A stretch of DNA of 64,000 nt from an uncultured Aquimarina sp. (GCA_947492105.1 CANLMN010000002.1:124001-188000), one strand, 5' to 3'. Numbered from the stretch's first letter, positions 1-9,395 are shown. Translations and numbers: made by a program. The notes: a model not told the origin generated them from the sequence alone.

Positions 1-312
1 CGCTTCGATATACTTTTTGTCTCCAGAAACATCTGCCATATACAAAAACGGATAAACTGCATCCATACATCGACCATGAATATGCGAACAAGCAGGACAA
101 CCTAGTGCACCATGTTCCTTTATATCAGAGGGATTATTAATCTGCACTTTGATCATACCATCACACCAATCTTTCAATAGCTCTGAGGTTAGATTTTTGA
201 ACTCCAATGAATGTTCTTGGTGTTCTGCGCAAGCATTTAACATACTCATTGCTGGCAGTGAAAAACTCACTCCTGCTAATGTCGAAAGTTGTATGAAATT
301 ACGTCTTTTCAT
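1..312 (-). CDS. Partial Tat-signal secreted protein (3' end beyond left edge)
   Basis: The reading frame opens with ATG at 312 and runs 104 codons without a stop to the window edge, so the C-terminal part is missing. The N-terminus has a twin-arginine style signal (MKRRNF followed by a hydrophobic stretch ending near LNACA). After it comes a Cys/His-rich segment with GCPACSHIHGRC followed by a DAVYPFLYMADVSGD helix-like stretch. I do not recognise the family. The DAVYP...GDKKYIEA pattern resembles the first hairpin of alpha/alpha-toroid enzymes found in polysaccharide loci, but that is a guess. It lies upstream, in minus-strand order, of nothing visible; the next gene to the right is a BNR lyase in the same orientation, about 1.2 kb away. 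Coding status is well supported by the signal peptide and the clean frame; function is unknown. Confidence 0.75.
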   Translation of the reverse strand, partial: MKRRNFIQLSTLAGVSFSLPAMSMLNACAEHQEHSLEFKNLTSELLKDWCDGMIKVQINNPSDIKEHGALGCPACSHIHGRCMDAVYPFLYMADVSGDKKYIEA

Positions 313-466
313 TTTTTGTATTTTATTATGTCTCGATGTATTGAGTTGTTCCTCTACATCCTTATTTAATTTACAGAAGTGATCTTCTTTATATTTTAAA
401 GCTCTTGGCTATTACGTATTGTTTTGTCAAAACACCCTAATCTTGTCACCTCAATTTAGGGCTAAT

Positions 467-679
467 ACCATTTGAAAAATAGTTCCATTATTTTGACACC
501 ATTTATCCTTTTAATTTACTGGGATAAAATTTTCTTTTTTCGCCTCAGCTTCAGCATAAAAATAAACTATGGCTATGCTTAATGTTTCTGCTGAAGCTGA
601 AACAAAAAAATCTTAATTTTTCTTTCCGGTAAATTCAAACAACAAATGGTTTGATCTACAATTACATTTTAACTAGTAC
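467..679. repeat. Family C element interrupted by a family A copy
   Basis: The left piece (about 467-497, ACCATTTGAAAAATAgTT...) matches the head of family C at 15742. The right piece (about 651-679, CTACAATTACATTTTAACT) matches the family C tail at 15861-15880. A complete family A copy sits between them, so A appears to have inserted into C. Confidence 0.55.
498..650 (+). repeat. Family A palindromic repeat, copy 1
   Basis: About 153 bp. The ends are ACCATTT...AAATGGT. Inside them lie GAATTTAC near the left end (read TTAATTTAC in this copy) and GTAAATTC near the right end. The centre carries the inverted pair CAGCTTCAGCA / TGCTGAAGCTG. Near-identical copies occur at 8197, 22385, 35053 and 58834. 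Confidence 0.85.
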
Positions 680-701
680 AAAAAGCTATCAAGAAGCTTT
701 C

Positions 702-855
702 AGTTCTTGACTCTTTCTTTTCCCTACAAAACGAATCAAATTCGCCCATATTTCGTTCCTTTTCTTAATCGTGGCACTGCTCCAAATCTCAGAAAGTGCC
801 TGATCCGATCAAATTTCACCCCATTTTTGGTCGATTATAAAAAGTAAAGATGAAT
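702..855 (+). repeat. Family D palindromic repeat, copy 1 (diverged)
   Basis: Starts with TTCTTGACTCTTTC and ends near TATAAAAAGTAAAG. It is similar in layout to the better preserved copy at 15892-16043, including the central ATTTCGTT/ATTTCTTT and GATC(A)AATTT blocks. Confidence 0.5.
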
Positions 856-984
856 TTGATATTTAGAATACTCAAAGATCTATTAATTTCTTTATAGATT
901 AAGACAATTCTACATAAATTTAAAAATAACAGCAATTAGCATTATTTGTCTAAAAACGTGCCCTTTTATCAAATCAACCACCTA

Positions 985-1146
985 ATACCAAGTTAGCTAT
1001 ATAATCGTGCACATCGACTTCTTCTTTTTTCATCTAAATGCCTTGTTGATATACTCCATAGCTAAGGTTATGCAATAGCATCACGGTGTGCTTACATAAA
1101 AAATAACCGTGTCATTCATACGAATTTATATACCTAAATAGGTATA
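985..1146 (+). repeat. Family B palindromic repeat, copy 1
   Basis: About 162 bp. The left end is ATACCAAGTTAGCTATATAA and the right end TTATATACCTAAATAGGTAT, an imperfect terminal inverted repeat. The core contains ATCGACTT, CATCTAAATGCCTTGTT and CCATAGCTAAGG, shared with copies at 16971, 43381, 48335 and 61236. Confidence 0.7.
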
Positions 1147-1320
1147 ACACCAAAAAGACTTACGCTCTATCCATATACACATCCAATTTATACATCCCAA
1201 AACTACTATTGTCCACTAAAACCACGGTATTTTTATTTAAAAAACAACCAAAAATATTACTACGCTAAATCGATGTTCTTGCATTTAAAAACAGGAGCGC
1301 ATCCCACAAAATATCGTTAA

Positions 1321-1360
1321 AAAAAAGCCAGTAACTTATAGACCAAGTACTGACTTTTTT
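1321..1360 (-). terminator. Intrinsic terminator after first BNR gene (bidirectional)
   Basis: A stem formed by AGCCAGTAACTT and AAGTACTGACT is flanked by A6 on the left and T6 on the right, so it can terminate either strand. It lies about 120 nt past the stop of the minus-strand BNR gene. The same structure is duplicated after the second BNR gene at 4485-4526. Confidence 0.65.
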
Positions 1361-1477
1361 ATTTCTCTTTTAAAAGAAACTTTTTGGCACTCTATTACTG
1401 ATTTTTATCAAAAACCATTCCACTTACACTTTGAACATTAACCACTACATCCAAAGCATAAATGGAAGTCTAAAAAC

Positions 1478-3940
1478 TTATTTTATGATTAATTTTTGAC
1501 GATACACCTTGTCACCATCTCCCTTGACTTGCACAATATACATTCCAGAAGTAAACAAACTCCCTTGTTTGATCGTAACATTCTGTTGTGTCGTTTCATT
1601 GCTATACACAAGCTTACCATCCAATGCATAAATCTGAATTTTTGAAGCCTTCAAATTTGTCAAAGCAATTGTAAACTCACCTCTTGTAGGATTTGGGTAT
1701 ACCCGAATATTTGCAGTTTTTAATTCTTGTCTAATCGTACTCAATATTTGTGTTCGCGTTGTAGACTCCGCTTTCCACTTACTTCTATCATCTTTTATCT
1801 CTGAATGCACAATGGCATCTGCCTCATTATGTCGCAAATATCTTTCTATATCTCTTGCCTCAAAGGTATAGGTATTATCAGCTTCGTTATAGAGTACATC
1901 CCATATTTTGTCTCCATCTGTTCTAGGTGGGGAGAAACCTGTATTAATCATTTCTCCATCTGCAGAACTGGCTACAAATCGCAGTATCCCCTTGCTTGTT
2001 TTACTATCAATATTATAATAATTCCCCTCGGCACCGGAATGGATAAACTCCCACTCTTGTGCTTTATCTGATCTCGCATCGCTCGCCATAAGAGCTGTAT
2101 CGTTGGATGTCAAGTATTTTCCTGTAGCTACATTTTTTAATTTATATACATCACCCGTCAAGTCACTTTTGTCAATCGCTGTAACCGCAATTGTAATCTC
2201 TGAAGACGAGATGCTTTCTCCACCTGTTTTATACGCTACTGCTTTTATTGTATAATCACCTATTGCACCCGCCTTCCAATCAAACAAATATGGCTTAGCT
2301 GTAGCTTCATTCACCAAAGCGTCATTGACCCAAAACTCTACCTTGGTAATCTCACCAGTATCCGCTGTAGCATTTGCAAACAGCTGAATCGTCTCATCTT
2401 CTTCAAAAGACTGTCCTTCTGTTGGTCTATTCAAATTAACAGCAAATGGCTTAGGACCTGTACTAATATCTAAGTCAATAATTTGAAGATAAACTGTACG
2501 TGTATCATCAGCATTTTGAGAATTGTTTTCCAAAAGGTAATAATGTAATTTCCCTTCATGAATATATACCTGTCCTTTGGAGAAACGCTTACCTGATGTT
2601 TGCTCATATATCTTGGTAAACAAATTGGTTCCCCCTTCTGCTCTCTGTACTATCGGTCTCCCTGCATTCAATCCTATCAGATAAACATCATCTCCTGCTG
2701 CATAAATTGATCCCCCTGCAAAATCTGTGGTTGTAATAAACTCGGTCGCTCCAGAAGGTTTATAGGTATGCACAAATTTTGTCACATTATTATCTTTATC
2801 CTGTACCTTACCCACGAGATGTATATCATCATTATCTGTTACAGTCCAACCAAAACCATTAAAATTCACCATATCAACTTTAGTCGTTTCTACCACATCA
2901 CCGGGCTCCGAGACTTTAACCAAATCAGAATTCACCAAAGGCCTTGCAAAGGGTGTGCCTTCATGATTTTTCCATTGCGTAAGACCATTTGGATCATCAG
3001 AATAGGCGTAATAAAAACCATTTTGATACAGATACCTATCATCTCTTATATTAGCTCTTTGATGAAAACCAATTCTTATTTTTCCATTTAGATATTTAAT
3101 ATCTCCATAGATCCCCCAAGCATAAGCATTCCCATGACTTGTTGCATTATCTCTGTTAAAATCTGTAAAACCTTCCCAATCATCACCATCATACTTGGCA
3201 AATAAAAGTTTACTATTCCGATCAAATCCAAATCTATTTTTCATAAATAAATCACCTTCGTCATTGGTCATAAATGCTGGATAGGTCAATAATTTTGTTG
3301 TACGATCATCATTGATTCCTGGAAATTTTAAATGCTTATAGTTATTATTTGGTGACTGCACAAACAAATCTATTGTAAACTCCTCATCCGGAACTGTCGC
3401 TGCACTAGCTACAGAATATGAATATCTCAAATAATCATTCTCTAAGCCCGGTATATTCCCATTTCTGTGCATATCGTACACCATGTGTATTGTCTCATCC
3501 TTGGGACAAATACCTACAGCAATTGTATTATGTGTTTCTCCTATCCACCATTGATTATTATATCCCGTATGCTGGTGTGGGAACTCAATCGTTTTCAGAA
3601 TACCTGTCACCTTATTATACCTAGACAACATCACATGACGATCTTCTTTACCACCGCGATACCATGTCATAAAAACAAAATTCTCATAGGCTTTTAGACA
3701 ATCACCATGTGGTGATAGCGCAGGACCATAAACGTAATCGTAACCCGTAGTAGAATTGGCAGTTGATTTTATAGATACCCGCTCTCCATCAAAATACATT
3801 ACGCTATCGGTAATTTTTATTTCAGTTTCTAATGTCACCTGAGAGTTGACTACAATAGAGCACAAAAACACTAATAAGACCAAGAATGTCTTTGATATAG
3901 AATCTAGATTGATAAAGGATTCTAAACGCCTCTTTTTCAT
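1478..3940 (-). CDS. BNR_4-propeller secreted protein, candidate PL24/PL25-type ulvan lyase, T9SS cargo (copy 1)
   Basis: This is an 820-aa protein. Domains read in order: a signal peptide (about 1-34, ends VVNSQ), and a BNR_4-type beta-propeller (about 40-490) with the conserved stretches YDYVYGPALSPHGDC, ETHNTIAVG and HMVYDMHRNG, where histidines and a tyrosine recur as in ulvan lyases of this fold. Then an Ig-like domain (about 500-590, EVEFWVND-like), a ricin-type trefoil domain (about 600-735, KLKNVATGKYL), and a type IX sorting domain (about 745-820, IRVYPNPTRGEF...KLIIK). Such proteins are secreted through the outer membrane and cut uronate-containing polysaccharide by beta-elimination. 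Substrate assignment to ulvan is inference from the family and from GH105 and sulfatase genes elsewhere in the window. A second copy follows immediately; the two share almost identical C-terminal halves. Confidence 0.75.
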   Translation of the reverse strand: MKKRRLESFINLDSISKTFLVLLVFLCSIVVNSQVTLETEIKITDSVMYFDGERVSIKSTANSTTGYDYVYGPALSPHGDCLKAYENFVFMTWYRGGKEDRHVMLSRYNKVTGILKTIEFPHQHTGYNNQWWIGETHNTIAVGICPKDETIHMVYDMHRNGNIPGLENDYLRYSYSVASAATVPDEEFTIDLFVQSPNNNYKHLKFPGINDDRTTKLLTYPAFMTNDEGDLFMKNRFGFDRNSKLLFAKYDGDDWEGFTDFNRDNATSHGNAYAWGIYGDIKYLNGKIRIGFHQRANIRDDRYLYQNGFYYAYSDDPNGLTQWKNHEGTPFARPLVNSDLVKVSEPGDVVETTKVDMVNFNGFGWTVTDNDDIHLVGKVQDKDNNVTKFVHTYKPSGATEFITTTDFAGGSIYAAGDDVYLIGLNAGRPIVQRAEGGTNLFTKIYEQTSGKRFSKGQVYIHEGKLHYYLLENNSQNADDTRTVYLQIIDLDISTGPKPFAVNLNRPTEGQSFEEDETIQLFANATADTGEITKVEFWVNDALVNEATAKPYLFDWKAGAIGDYTIKAVAYKTGGESISSSEITIAVTAIDKSDLTGDVYKLKNVATGKYLTSNDTALMASDARSDKAQEWEFIHSGAEGNYYNIDSKTSKGILRFVASSADGEMINTGFSPPRTDGDKIWDVLYNEADNTYTFEARDIERYLRHNEADAIVHSEIKDDRSKWKAESTTRTQILSTIRQELKTANIRVYPNPTRGEFTIALTNLKASKIQIYALDGKLVYSNETTQQNVTIKQGSLFTSGMYIVQVKGDGDKVYRQKLIIK

Positions 3941-4290
3941 GATATTCTTATTTTGAGAGTTATTTAATTGAATTGTAATAAAAAATGCTCTTATCAGAGA
4001 TAAAAAATAGGTCCTTAGTATTTTCTATAGTACCAAAAGCGTAATCCTAATACTCTAAAACAACACTATAAACATGACAAAAAAAAAACGATCATAGATA
4101 GTACTTATACAAATTTTTAACATTTTTTTTACGAATATACCCGAAAAACACATTAACAACATCCTGTTGTATCCTGTTATCAATTTCGTATCAGTAAAAA
4201 AACTTAAATGATATAGTTAAAAGGCACGTATCTCACACTTTTTAAGACATAATTTTGAACCAACATAATTCGAAACGCTTCCTGACACAC
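3941..4290. other. Upstream region of first BNR gene
   Basis: No gene seen. It is AT-rich with long A runs. On the minus strand it shares a loosely conserved block (TATATTCGT followed by AAAA...GTTAAAAA) with the region upstream of the second BNR gene near 7285-7325. A shared promoter or regulator site is possible. Confidence 0.3.
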
Positions 4291-4303
4291 TAGATTATTT
4301 AGA

Positions 4304-4453
4304 GAATAATTACAGACGAACAATCCGCTTCTTTTTTACTAATTTTTCATTAGAAATAGAGCCTTAACACCAACCGTGTCTAGATTTCAACATTTTAAAC
4401 TAGCGAAGAATATTTCAAATAATCTTATTCTATAATTACACTTTAGATGGTAT
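4304..4453 (+). repeat. Family C element (diverged)
   Basis: AATAATTACAG near the left, TTTTTTACTAATTTTTCATTAGAAA in the middle and ATAATTACACTTTAGATGGTA at the right line up with the family C copy at 15742-15881. Identity is moderate. Confidence 0.45.
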
Positions 4454-4484
4454 ACCACCATCACACCTCACAAAACATCATTAC

Positions 4485-4526
4485 AAAAAAAGCCAGCAAC
4501 TTTATAGACTAAGTACTGACTTTTTT
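4485..4526 (-). terminator. Intrinsic terminator after second BNR gene
   Basis: Duplicate of the hairpin at 1321-1360: A6, AGCCAG..., loop, CTGACT, T6. The stem has small changes in the loop-proximal half. It is part of the duplicated 3' segment. Confidence 0.6.
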
Positions 4527-4643
4527 ATTACTCTTTTAAAAGAAACTTTTTGGCACTCTATTACTGATTTGCATCAAAAACTACTCCACTTACACTTTGA
4601 ACATTAACCACTACATCCAAAGCATAAATGGAAGTCTAAAAAC

Positions 4644-7112
4644 TTATTTTATGATTAATTTTTGACGATGCACCTTGTCACCATCTCCTTTGACTTGCAC
4701 AATATACATTCCAGAAGTAAACAAACTCCCTTGTTTGATCGTAACATTCTGTTGTGTCGTTTCATTGCTATACACAAGCTTACCATCCAATGTATAAATC
4801 TGAATTTTTGAAGCCTTCAAATTTGTCAAAGCAATTGTAAACTCACCTCTTGTAGGATTTGGGTATACCCGAATATTTGCAGTTTTTAATTCTTGTCTAA
4901 TCGTACTCAATGTTTGTGTTCGCGTTGTAGACTCCGCTTTCCACTTACTTCTATCATCTTTTATCTCTGAATGCACAATGGCATCTGCCTCATTATGTCG
5001 CAAATATCTTTCTATATCTCTTGCCTCAAAGGTATAGGTATTATCAGCTTCGTTATAGAGTACATCCCATATTTTGTCTCCATCTGTTCTAGGTGGGGAG
5101 AAACCTGTATTAATCATTTCTCCATCTGCAGAACTGGCTACAAATCGCAGTATCCCCTTGCTTGTTTTGCTATCAATATTATAATAATTCCCCTCGCCAC
5201 CGGAATGGATAAACTCCCACTCTTGTGCTTTATCTGATCTTGCATCGCTCGCCATAAGAGCTGTATCGTTGGATGTCAAGTATTTTCCTGTAGCTACATT
5301 TTTCAATTTATATACATCACCCGTCAAGTCACTTTTATCAATCGCTGTAACCGCAATTGTAATCTCTGAAGACGAGATGCTTTCTCCACCTGTTTTATAC
5401 GCTACTGCTTTTATTGCATAATCACCTATTGCACCCGCCTTCCAATCAAACAAATATGGCTTAGCTGTAGCTTCATTCACCAAAGCGTCATTGACCCAAA
5501 ACTCTACCTTGGTAATCTCACCAGTATCCGCTGTAGCATTTGCAAACAGCTGAATCGTCTCATCTTCTTCAAAAGACTGTCCTTCTGTTGGTCTATTCAA
5601 ATTAACAGCAAATGGCTTAGGACCTGTACTAATATCTAAGTCAATAATTTGAAGATAAACTGTACGTGTATCATCAGCGTTTTGGGGATTGTTTTCCAAA
5701 AGGTAATAATGTAATTTTCCTTCATGAATATACACCTGTCCTTTGGAGAAACGCTTACCTGATGTTTGCTCATATATCTTGGTAAACAAATTGGTTCCCC
5801 CTTCTGCTCTCTGTACTATCGGTCTCCCTGCATTCAATCCTATCAGATAAACATCATCTCCTGCTGCATAAATTGCTTCTGATCTTGAGAAATCTGTTGA
5901 TGTTATAAAGTCCTTAGCTCCTGAAGGTTTATAGGTATGTACGTGTTTCGTCACATTGTTTTCTTCATCCTTTACCCTTGCTATAAAATGAATATCTTCA
6001 CTATCCGTAACTGTCCAATCAAAGCCAGAGGTAATACGTACTTTGTCCACTTTAGTCGTTTTCACTAAATCACCAGGCTCTGAAACTTTAATCAAATCAG
6101 AAACTGCCAAAGGTCTTGTAAAAGAAGTCCCCTCATGATTTTTCCACTGTGTCAGACCATTTGGATCATCAGAATACGCATAATAGATTCCGTTCTGAGC
6201 CCAATATTTATCATCCCTGATATTTGCTCTTTGCTGAAAACCAATTCTTATTTTTCCATTTACATATTTGATATCCCCATATAATCCCCAAGTATAGGGA
6301 CTACCATGGCTTGTTGCATTGGTTCTATTAAAATCTGTATAACCTTCCCAATCATTACCATCATACTTGGCAAATAAAAACTTGCCATTTTTATCGTATC
6401 CAAATCTATTTTTCATAAACAAATCACCTTCGTCATTGGTCATAAATGCTGGATAGGTCAATAATTTTGTTGTACGCTCATCATTGATTCCCGGAAATTC
6501 TAAATGTTTGTAGTTATTATTTGGCGACTGTACGAACAAATCTATCGTAAACTCCTCATCCGGAACTGTCGCTGCACTAGCTACAGAATATGAATACCTC
6601 AAATAATCATTCTCGAAGCTCGGCACATTACCATTTCTATGCATATCATACACCATGTGTATTGTCTCATCCTTGGGACAAATACCTACAGCAATTGTAT
6701 TATGTGTTTCTCCGATCCACCACTGATTATTATATCCCGTATGCTGGTGTGGGAACTCAATCGTTTTCAGAACACCTGTCACCTTATTATACCTGGACAA
6801 CATCACATGACGATCTTCCTTACCACCACGATACCATGTCATAAAAACAAAATCTTCATAGGCTTTTAAACAATCACCATGTGGTGATAGTGCGGGACCA
6901 TAAACATAATCGTAACCCGTAGTAGAATTGGCAGTTGATTTTATAGATACTTTTTTTCCATCAAAATACATCACGCTATCGGTAATTTTTATTTCAGTTT
7001 CTAGTGTCACCTGAGAGTTGACTACAATAGCGCACAAAAACACTAACAAGACCAAGAATGTCTTTGATATAGAATCTAGATTGATAAAGAAGTTTAAGTG
7101 TGTTTTTTTCAT
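4644..7112 (-). CDS. BNR_4-propeller secreted protein, candidate PL24/PL25-type ulvan lyase, T9SS cargo (copy 2)
   Basis: This is an 822-aa paralogue of the neighbouring 820-aa protein with the same domain order: signal peptide, BNR propeller, Ig-like domain, ricin-like domain, type IX sorting domain. Residues about 35-225 and about 425-822 are nearly identical between the copies. Residues about 230-420, a central part of the propeller, differ at many positions (for example RYLYQNGFYY against KYWAQNGIYY, and KVDMVNFNGFG against KVDKVRITSGF). The duplication extends past the stop codon, through the terminator. The pattern suggests a recent tandem duplication or gene conversion that spared the central region, which may set substrate preference. 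The catalytic-looking THNTIAVG and VYDMH motifs are intact in both. Function as a lyase is inferred from fold family only. Confidence 0.75.
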   Translation of the reverse strand: MKKTHLNFFINLDSISKTFLVLLVFLCAIVVNSQVTLETEIKITDSVMYFDGKKVSIKSTANSTTGYDYVYGPALSPHGDCLKAYEDFVFMTWYRGGKEDRHVMLSRYNKVTGVLKTIEFPHQHTGYNNQWWIGETHNTIAVGICPKDETIHMVYDMHRNGNVPSFENDYLRYSYSVASAATVPDEEFTIDLFVQSPNNNYKHLEFPGINDERTTKLLTYPAFMTNDEGDLFMKNRFGYDKNGKFLFAKYDGNDWEGYTDFNRTNATSHGSPYTWGLYGDIKYVNGKIRIGFQQRANIRDDKYWAQNGIYYAYSDDPNGLTQWKNHEGTSFTRPLAVSDLIKVSEPGDLVKTTKVDKVRITSGFDWTVTDSEDIHFIARVKDEENNVTKHVHTYKPSGAKDFITSTDFSRSEAIYAAGDDVYLIGLNAGRPIVQRAEGGTNLFTKIYEQTSGKRFSKGQVYIHEGKLHYYLLENNPQNADDTRTVYLQIIDLDISTGPKPFAVNLNRPTEGQSFEEDETIQLFANATADTGEITKVEFWVNDALVNEATAKPYLFDWKAGAIGDYAIKAVAYKTGGESISSSEITIAVTAIDKSDLTGDVYKLKNVATGKYLTSNDTALMASDARSDKAQEWEFIHSGGEGNYYNIDSKTSKGILRFVASSADGEMINTGFSPPRTDGDKIWDVLYNEADNTYTFEARDIERYLRHNEADAIVHSEIKDDRSKWKAESTTRTQTLSTIRQELKTANIRVYPNPTRGEFTIALTNLKASKIQIYTLDGKLVYSNETTQQNVTIKQGSLFTSGMYIVQVKGDGDKVHRQKLIIK

Positions 7113-7816
7113 GTTTATATATTTAGAAGGTTGATTATAGTGTTTGAATTACGTCAAGAGGAACGTTCTTGTCTTGGACATTGAAAATAAATTTTGACCT
7201 AACACATTTCCGTAAGTATAAGTATGACATCAGCTATTCTTTATCATATAGCACGCTTAGATTTTGTCCACAAATAATAATTAAGCAATTTTTTAACTCA
7301 TTTTACACGAATATAACTAAAAACAACCCTCAAACTGTCCTGAACTGTCATGAAACCTTTGATATAACAGAAATATCAAACTCAAATGTTGTAGTGAAAC
7401 GTTTTTACACACCATGCTTTTTCATTCAAAAAAACTAAAAGATGACTTATATCAAATGCTATTTTTTGCCGACTCGCTATCGAAGAAACAACACGCACTA
7501 CTCAAAATAGATTCGCATTTGTCGGTAGCAATTACTCGAAAATAAATGGAAGCTCATAATTCCTTTCTATCGCTACCAAAGCTAAACCTTAGCTACCAGC
7601 TATGCTGTATTTCATCACTTATACTAGCATAATATCTTTCAAATTATTTTAGCCTACAATTATACGTATCGTGGTATTACTATAATTTTAGACGAAAAAA
7701 TGACATAAGGTAGCCTGAAAGACAGTGTTGATATACCGAGCCCCTAATACGTAACCTAAGAAGAAGAAGTTTACGTAATTACTGTAGAAAAAAATAGAAG
7801 TTTTTGTTGATTCTGA
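7113..7816. other. Upstream region of second BNR gene
   Basis: No credible gene. It carries the leader of the second BNR gene, with a block resembling the region upstream of the first copy, then AT-rich sequence in which I see nothing definite. Confidence 0.3.
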
Positions 7817-7925
7817 AATCACAGGGTATTGGTCACTTAATCCCTAGAACCCTATTACTACCAATACAGGTATATAATATCCAGTATCGACTTGTTTTTT
7901 CTCATCTAAAACCTTGTGATATATC

Positions 7926-8057
7926 ATACCATTTAAAATATAATCATACCATTTATCCTTTGAATTTACTGGGATATTTTTTTTTCGGTAAATTAAAATA
8001 ACAAATGGTTTTACGAACTACTAATAATTCGTCCATAATTACTATTTTAAATGGTAT
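7926..8057. repeat. Element with perfect 15-bp terminal inverted repeats, hosting a mini family A copy
   Basis: The left end ATACCATTTAAAATA and the right end TATTTTAAATGGTAT are exact reverse complements. The shortened family A element at 7947-8009 sits inside, so this looks like one palindromic element inserted in another. A family B-like fragment (about 7825-7920, ATCGACTTGTTTTTTCTC) abuts the left side. Confidence 0.6.
7947..8009 (+). repeat. Family A deletion derivative (63 bp)
   Basis: Retains the family A left arm (ACCATTTATCCTTTGAATTT) and right arm (CGGTAAATT...ACAAATGGT) but lacks the central CAGCTTCAGCA / TGCTGAAGCTG stem. A palindrome collapse of this type is expected from replication slippage. 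Confidence 0.7.
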
Positions 8058-8196
8058 AAGAAAAGTCATCATGACTTTTCTATTTTCTAAAAAAATGAGT
8101 CCAGAGATCGTACGTAGTTAAACGTCCCGTAAAGAAGATTTCTTTCTTGACTCATTTTTTTGATTTTTTTACTTTTGACAGCCTAAAAACTTTTAA

Positions 8197-8357
8197 TACC
8201 ATTTATCCTTTGAATTTACTGGGATAAAATTTTCTTTTTTCGCCTCAGCTTCAGCATAAAAATAAACCATAACTACGGCTATGCTTGATGCTTCTGTTGA
8301 AGCTGAAACAAAAAAATCTTAATTTTTCTTTCCTGTAAATTCAAACAACAAATGGTA
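8197..8357 (+). repeat. Family A palindromic repeat, copy 2
   Basis: Full-length copy with TACCATTT...AAATGGTA ends and both inner stems. It ends 18 bp before the stop codon of the SGNH hydrolase gene, so it occupies that gene's 3' flank and may act as its transcript-end hairpin. Confidence 0.85.
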
Positions 8358-8375
8358 TAAGCAAAAAACCATTTC

Positions 8376-9395
8376 TTATTCAATAATAAAACGCTTACTC
8401 TGTGTCCCGAGACTATTAGAAAATTTGAGTACATAAACTCCTGTACCCAAAACTTTATGGAGTTGCAATGTCTCTTTACTCTCCTCTATATTATACTCGG
8501 TTATCAGTTTCCCTGAAATATCGAATATTTCTAACAACAACGGTGCCGCAGTAGTACGCTCGATAGTAACCATACCTTTACTAGGAGTAGGATATACATT
8601 AACATTCAGTCCTCCTCCTGTAGGAATACTAGCTTTTTTACCCTTTATATCAGGAGAAAAAAAAGTTGCGATAGCATTTCCAATTGCAGTATGCCCTTTT
8701 TGATTGATATGATTCTTTTGTGCCATATAAGAATTTATCGGACCTTTTTTACGGGCAATATTTCTAAAAATCCCAAAACTATCAAACAATCCTACCTTGT
8801 GTTTTTTTGCTAATTGTCTAATCTGAGTAGCGTGCTGAAAAAGCAAAGAAGAGTCTGATAAAATCTTCTCATTAAGATCCGGAGTAGGAGTCATCAACAC
8901 AATTTTGATTTTATGTTTTTTTCCATCATCACCTGTAAAAGTATGTTTTTTTGCCTCTGTAATCATTTTTTCCCATGCCTTTTTTGCTCGTGTCAGTCCT
9001 AGAGATCGATCATTGAGCGCATAGTCGATAAAAAGCACATCTGGCTTATGATTAAGGACATCTCTCTTTAGTCGATTTGCACCTTTTTCTGCATGTTCTC
9101 CACCTATTGAAGTGGTAATACTATTAATGACAGCATACGGGAATTTTTCTTTGATTTTTTTTAAAGCAACTACCGGGTACGAATTAATTTTATTAACATT
9201 GGGTGTAACAAAATACCCCGATGGAACTGAATGACCATGAAAAACAAGGTTAATTGTTCTATTTTTTGGCCATTTGACTTTCATCTCCTGACTTATTTCT
9301 GATAAATACTTTTGACCTGCTGATTGAGCTCTTGTAGCTGTAAAACAAATACCACTCCATAAGATAATCAGTAGCACTAGATATTTCTTCATCAT
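8376..9395 (-). CDS. Secreted SGNH/GDSL-type hydrolase with T9SS sorting domain
   Basis: This is a 339-aa protein. A signal peptide (1-23) is followed by an SGNH fold at about 45-250 and a type IX sorting domain at about 260-339 (VYPTPSKGMVTIER...RFIIE). Likely catalytic serine is Ser56 in FHGHSVPSG; the block with SIGGEH (near 97-101) and ALND (127-129) matches the Gly and Asn oxyanion blocks. The terminal block reads KNHINQKGH with His229. The Asp usually three residues before that His is Gln226, which is unusual. Such enzymes commonly de-acetylate algal or plant polysaccharides, acting outside the cell. It sits between the BNR lyases and an unknown lipoprotein on the same strand. Substrate is not determinable here. 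Confidence 0.7.
   Translation of the reverse strand: MMKKYLVLLIILWSGICFTATRAQSAGQKYLSEISQEMKVKWPKNRTINLVFHGHSVPSGYFVTPNVNKINSYPVVALKKIKEKFPYAVINSITTSIGGEHAEKGANRLKRDVLNHKPDVLFIDYALNDRSLGLTRAKKAWEKMITEAKKHTFTGDDGKKHKIKIVLMTPTPDLNEKILSDSSLLFQHATQIRQLAKKHKVGLFDSFGIFRNIARKKGPINSYMAQKNHINQKGHTAIGNAIATFFSPDIKGKKASIPTGGGLNVNVYPTPSKGMVTIERTTAAPLLLEIFDISGKLITEYNIEESKETLQLHKVLGTGVYVLKFSNSLGTQSKRFIIE

Larger units (their letters stand above)
313..1477. other. Gene-free interval filled with palindromic repeats
   Basis: This 1.16 kb stretch holds no credible gene. It contains a family A repeat inserted in a family C element, a family D element, a family B element, and the terminator of the downstream BNR gene near 1321-1360. 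Remaining sequence is AT-rich with no recognisable feature. Confidence 0.6.

Noticed and set aside
1805-5237. Matching 88-aa plus-strand frames at 1805-2071 and 4971-5237
   Set aside because: They are antisense to the duplicated ricin-like region of the BNR genes; their similarity only mirrors the duplication.
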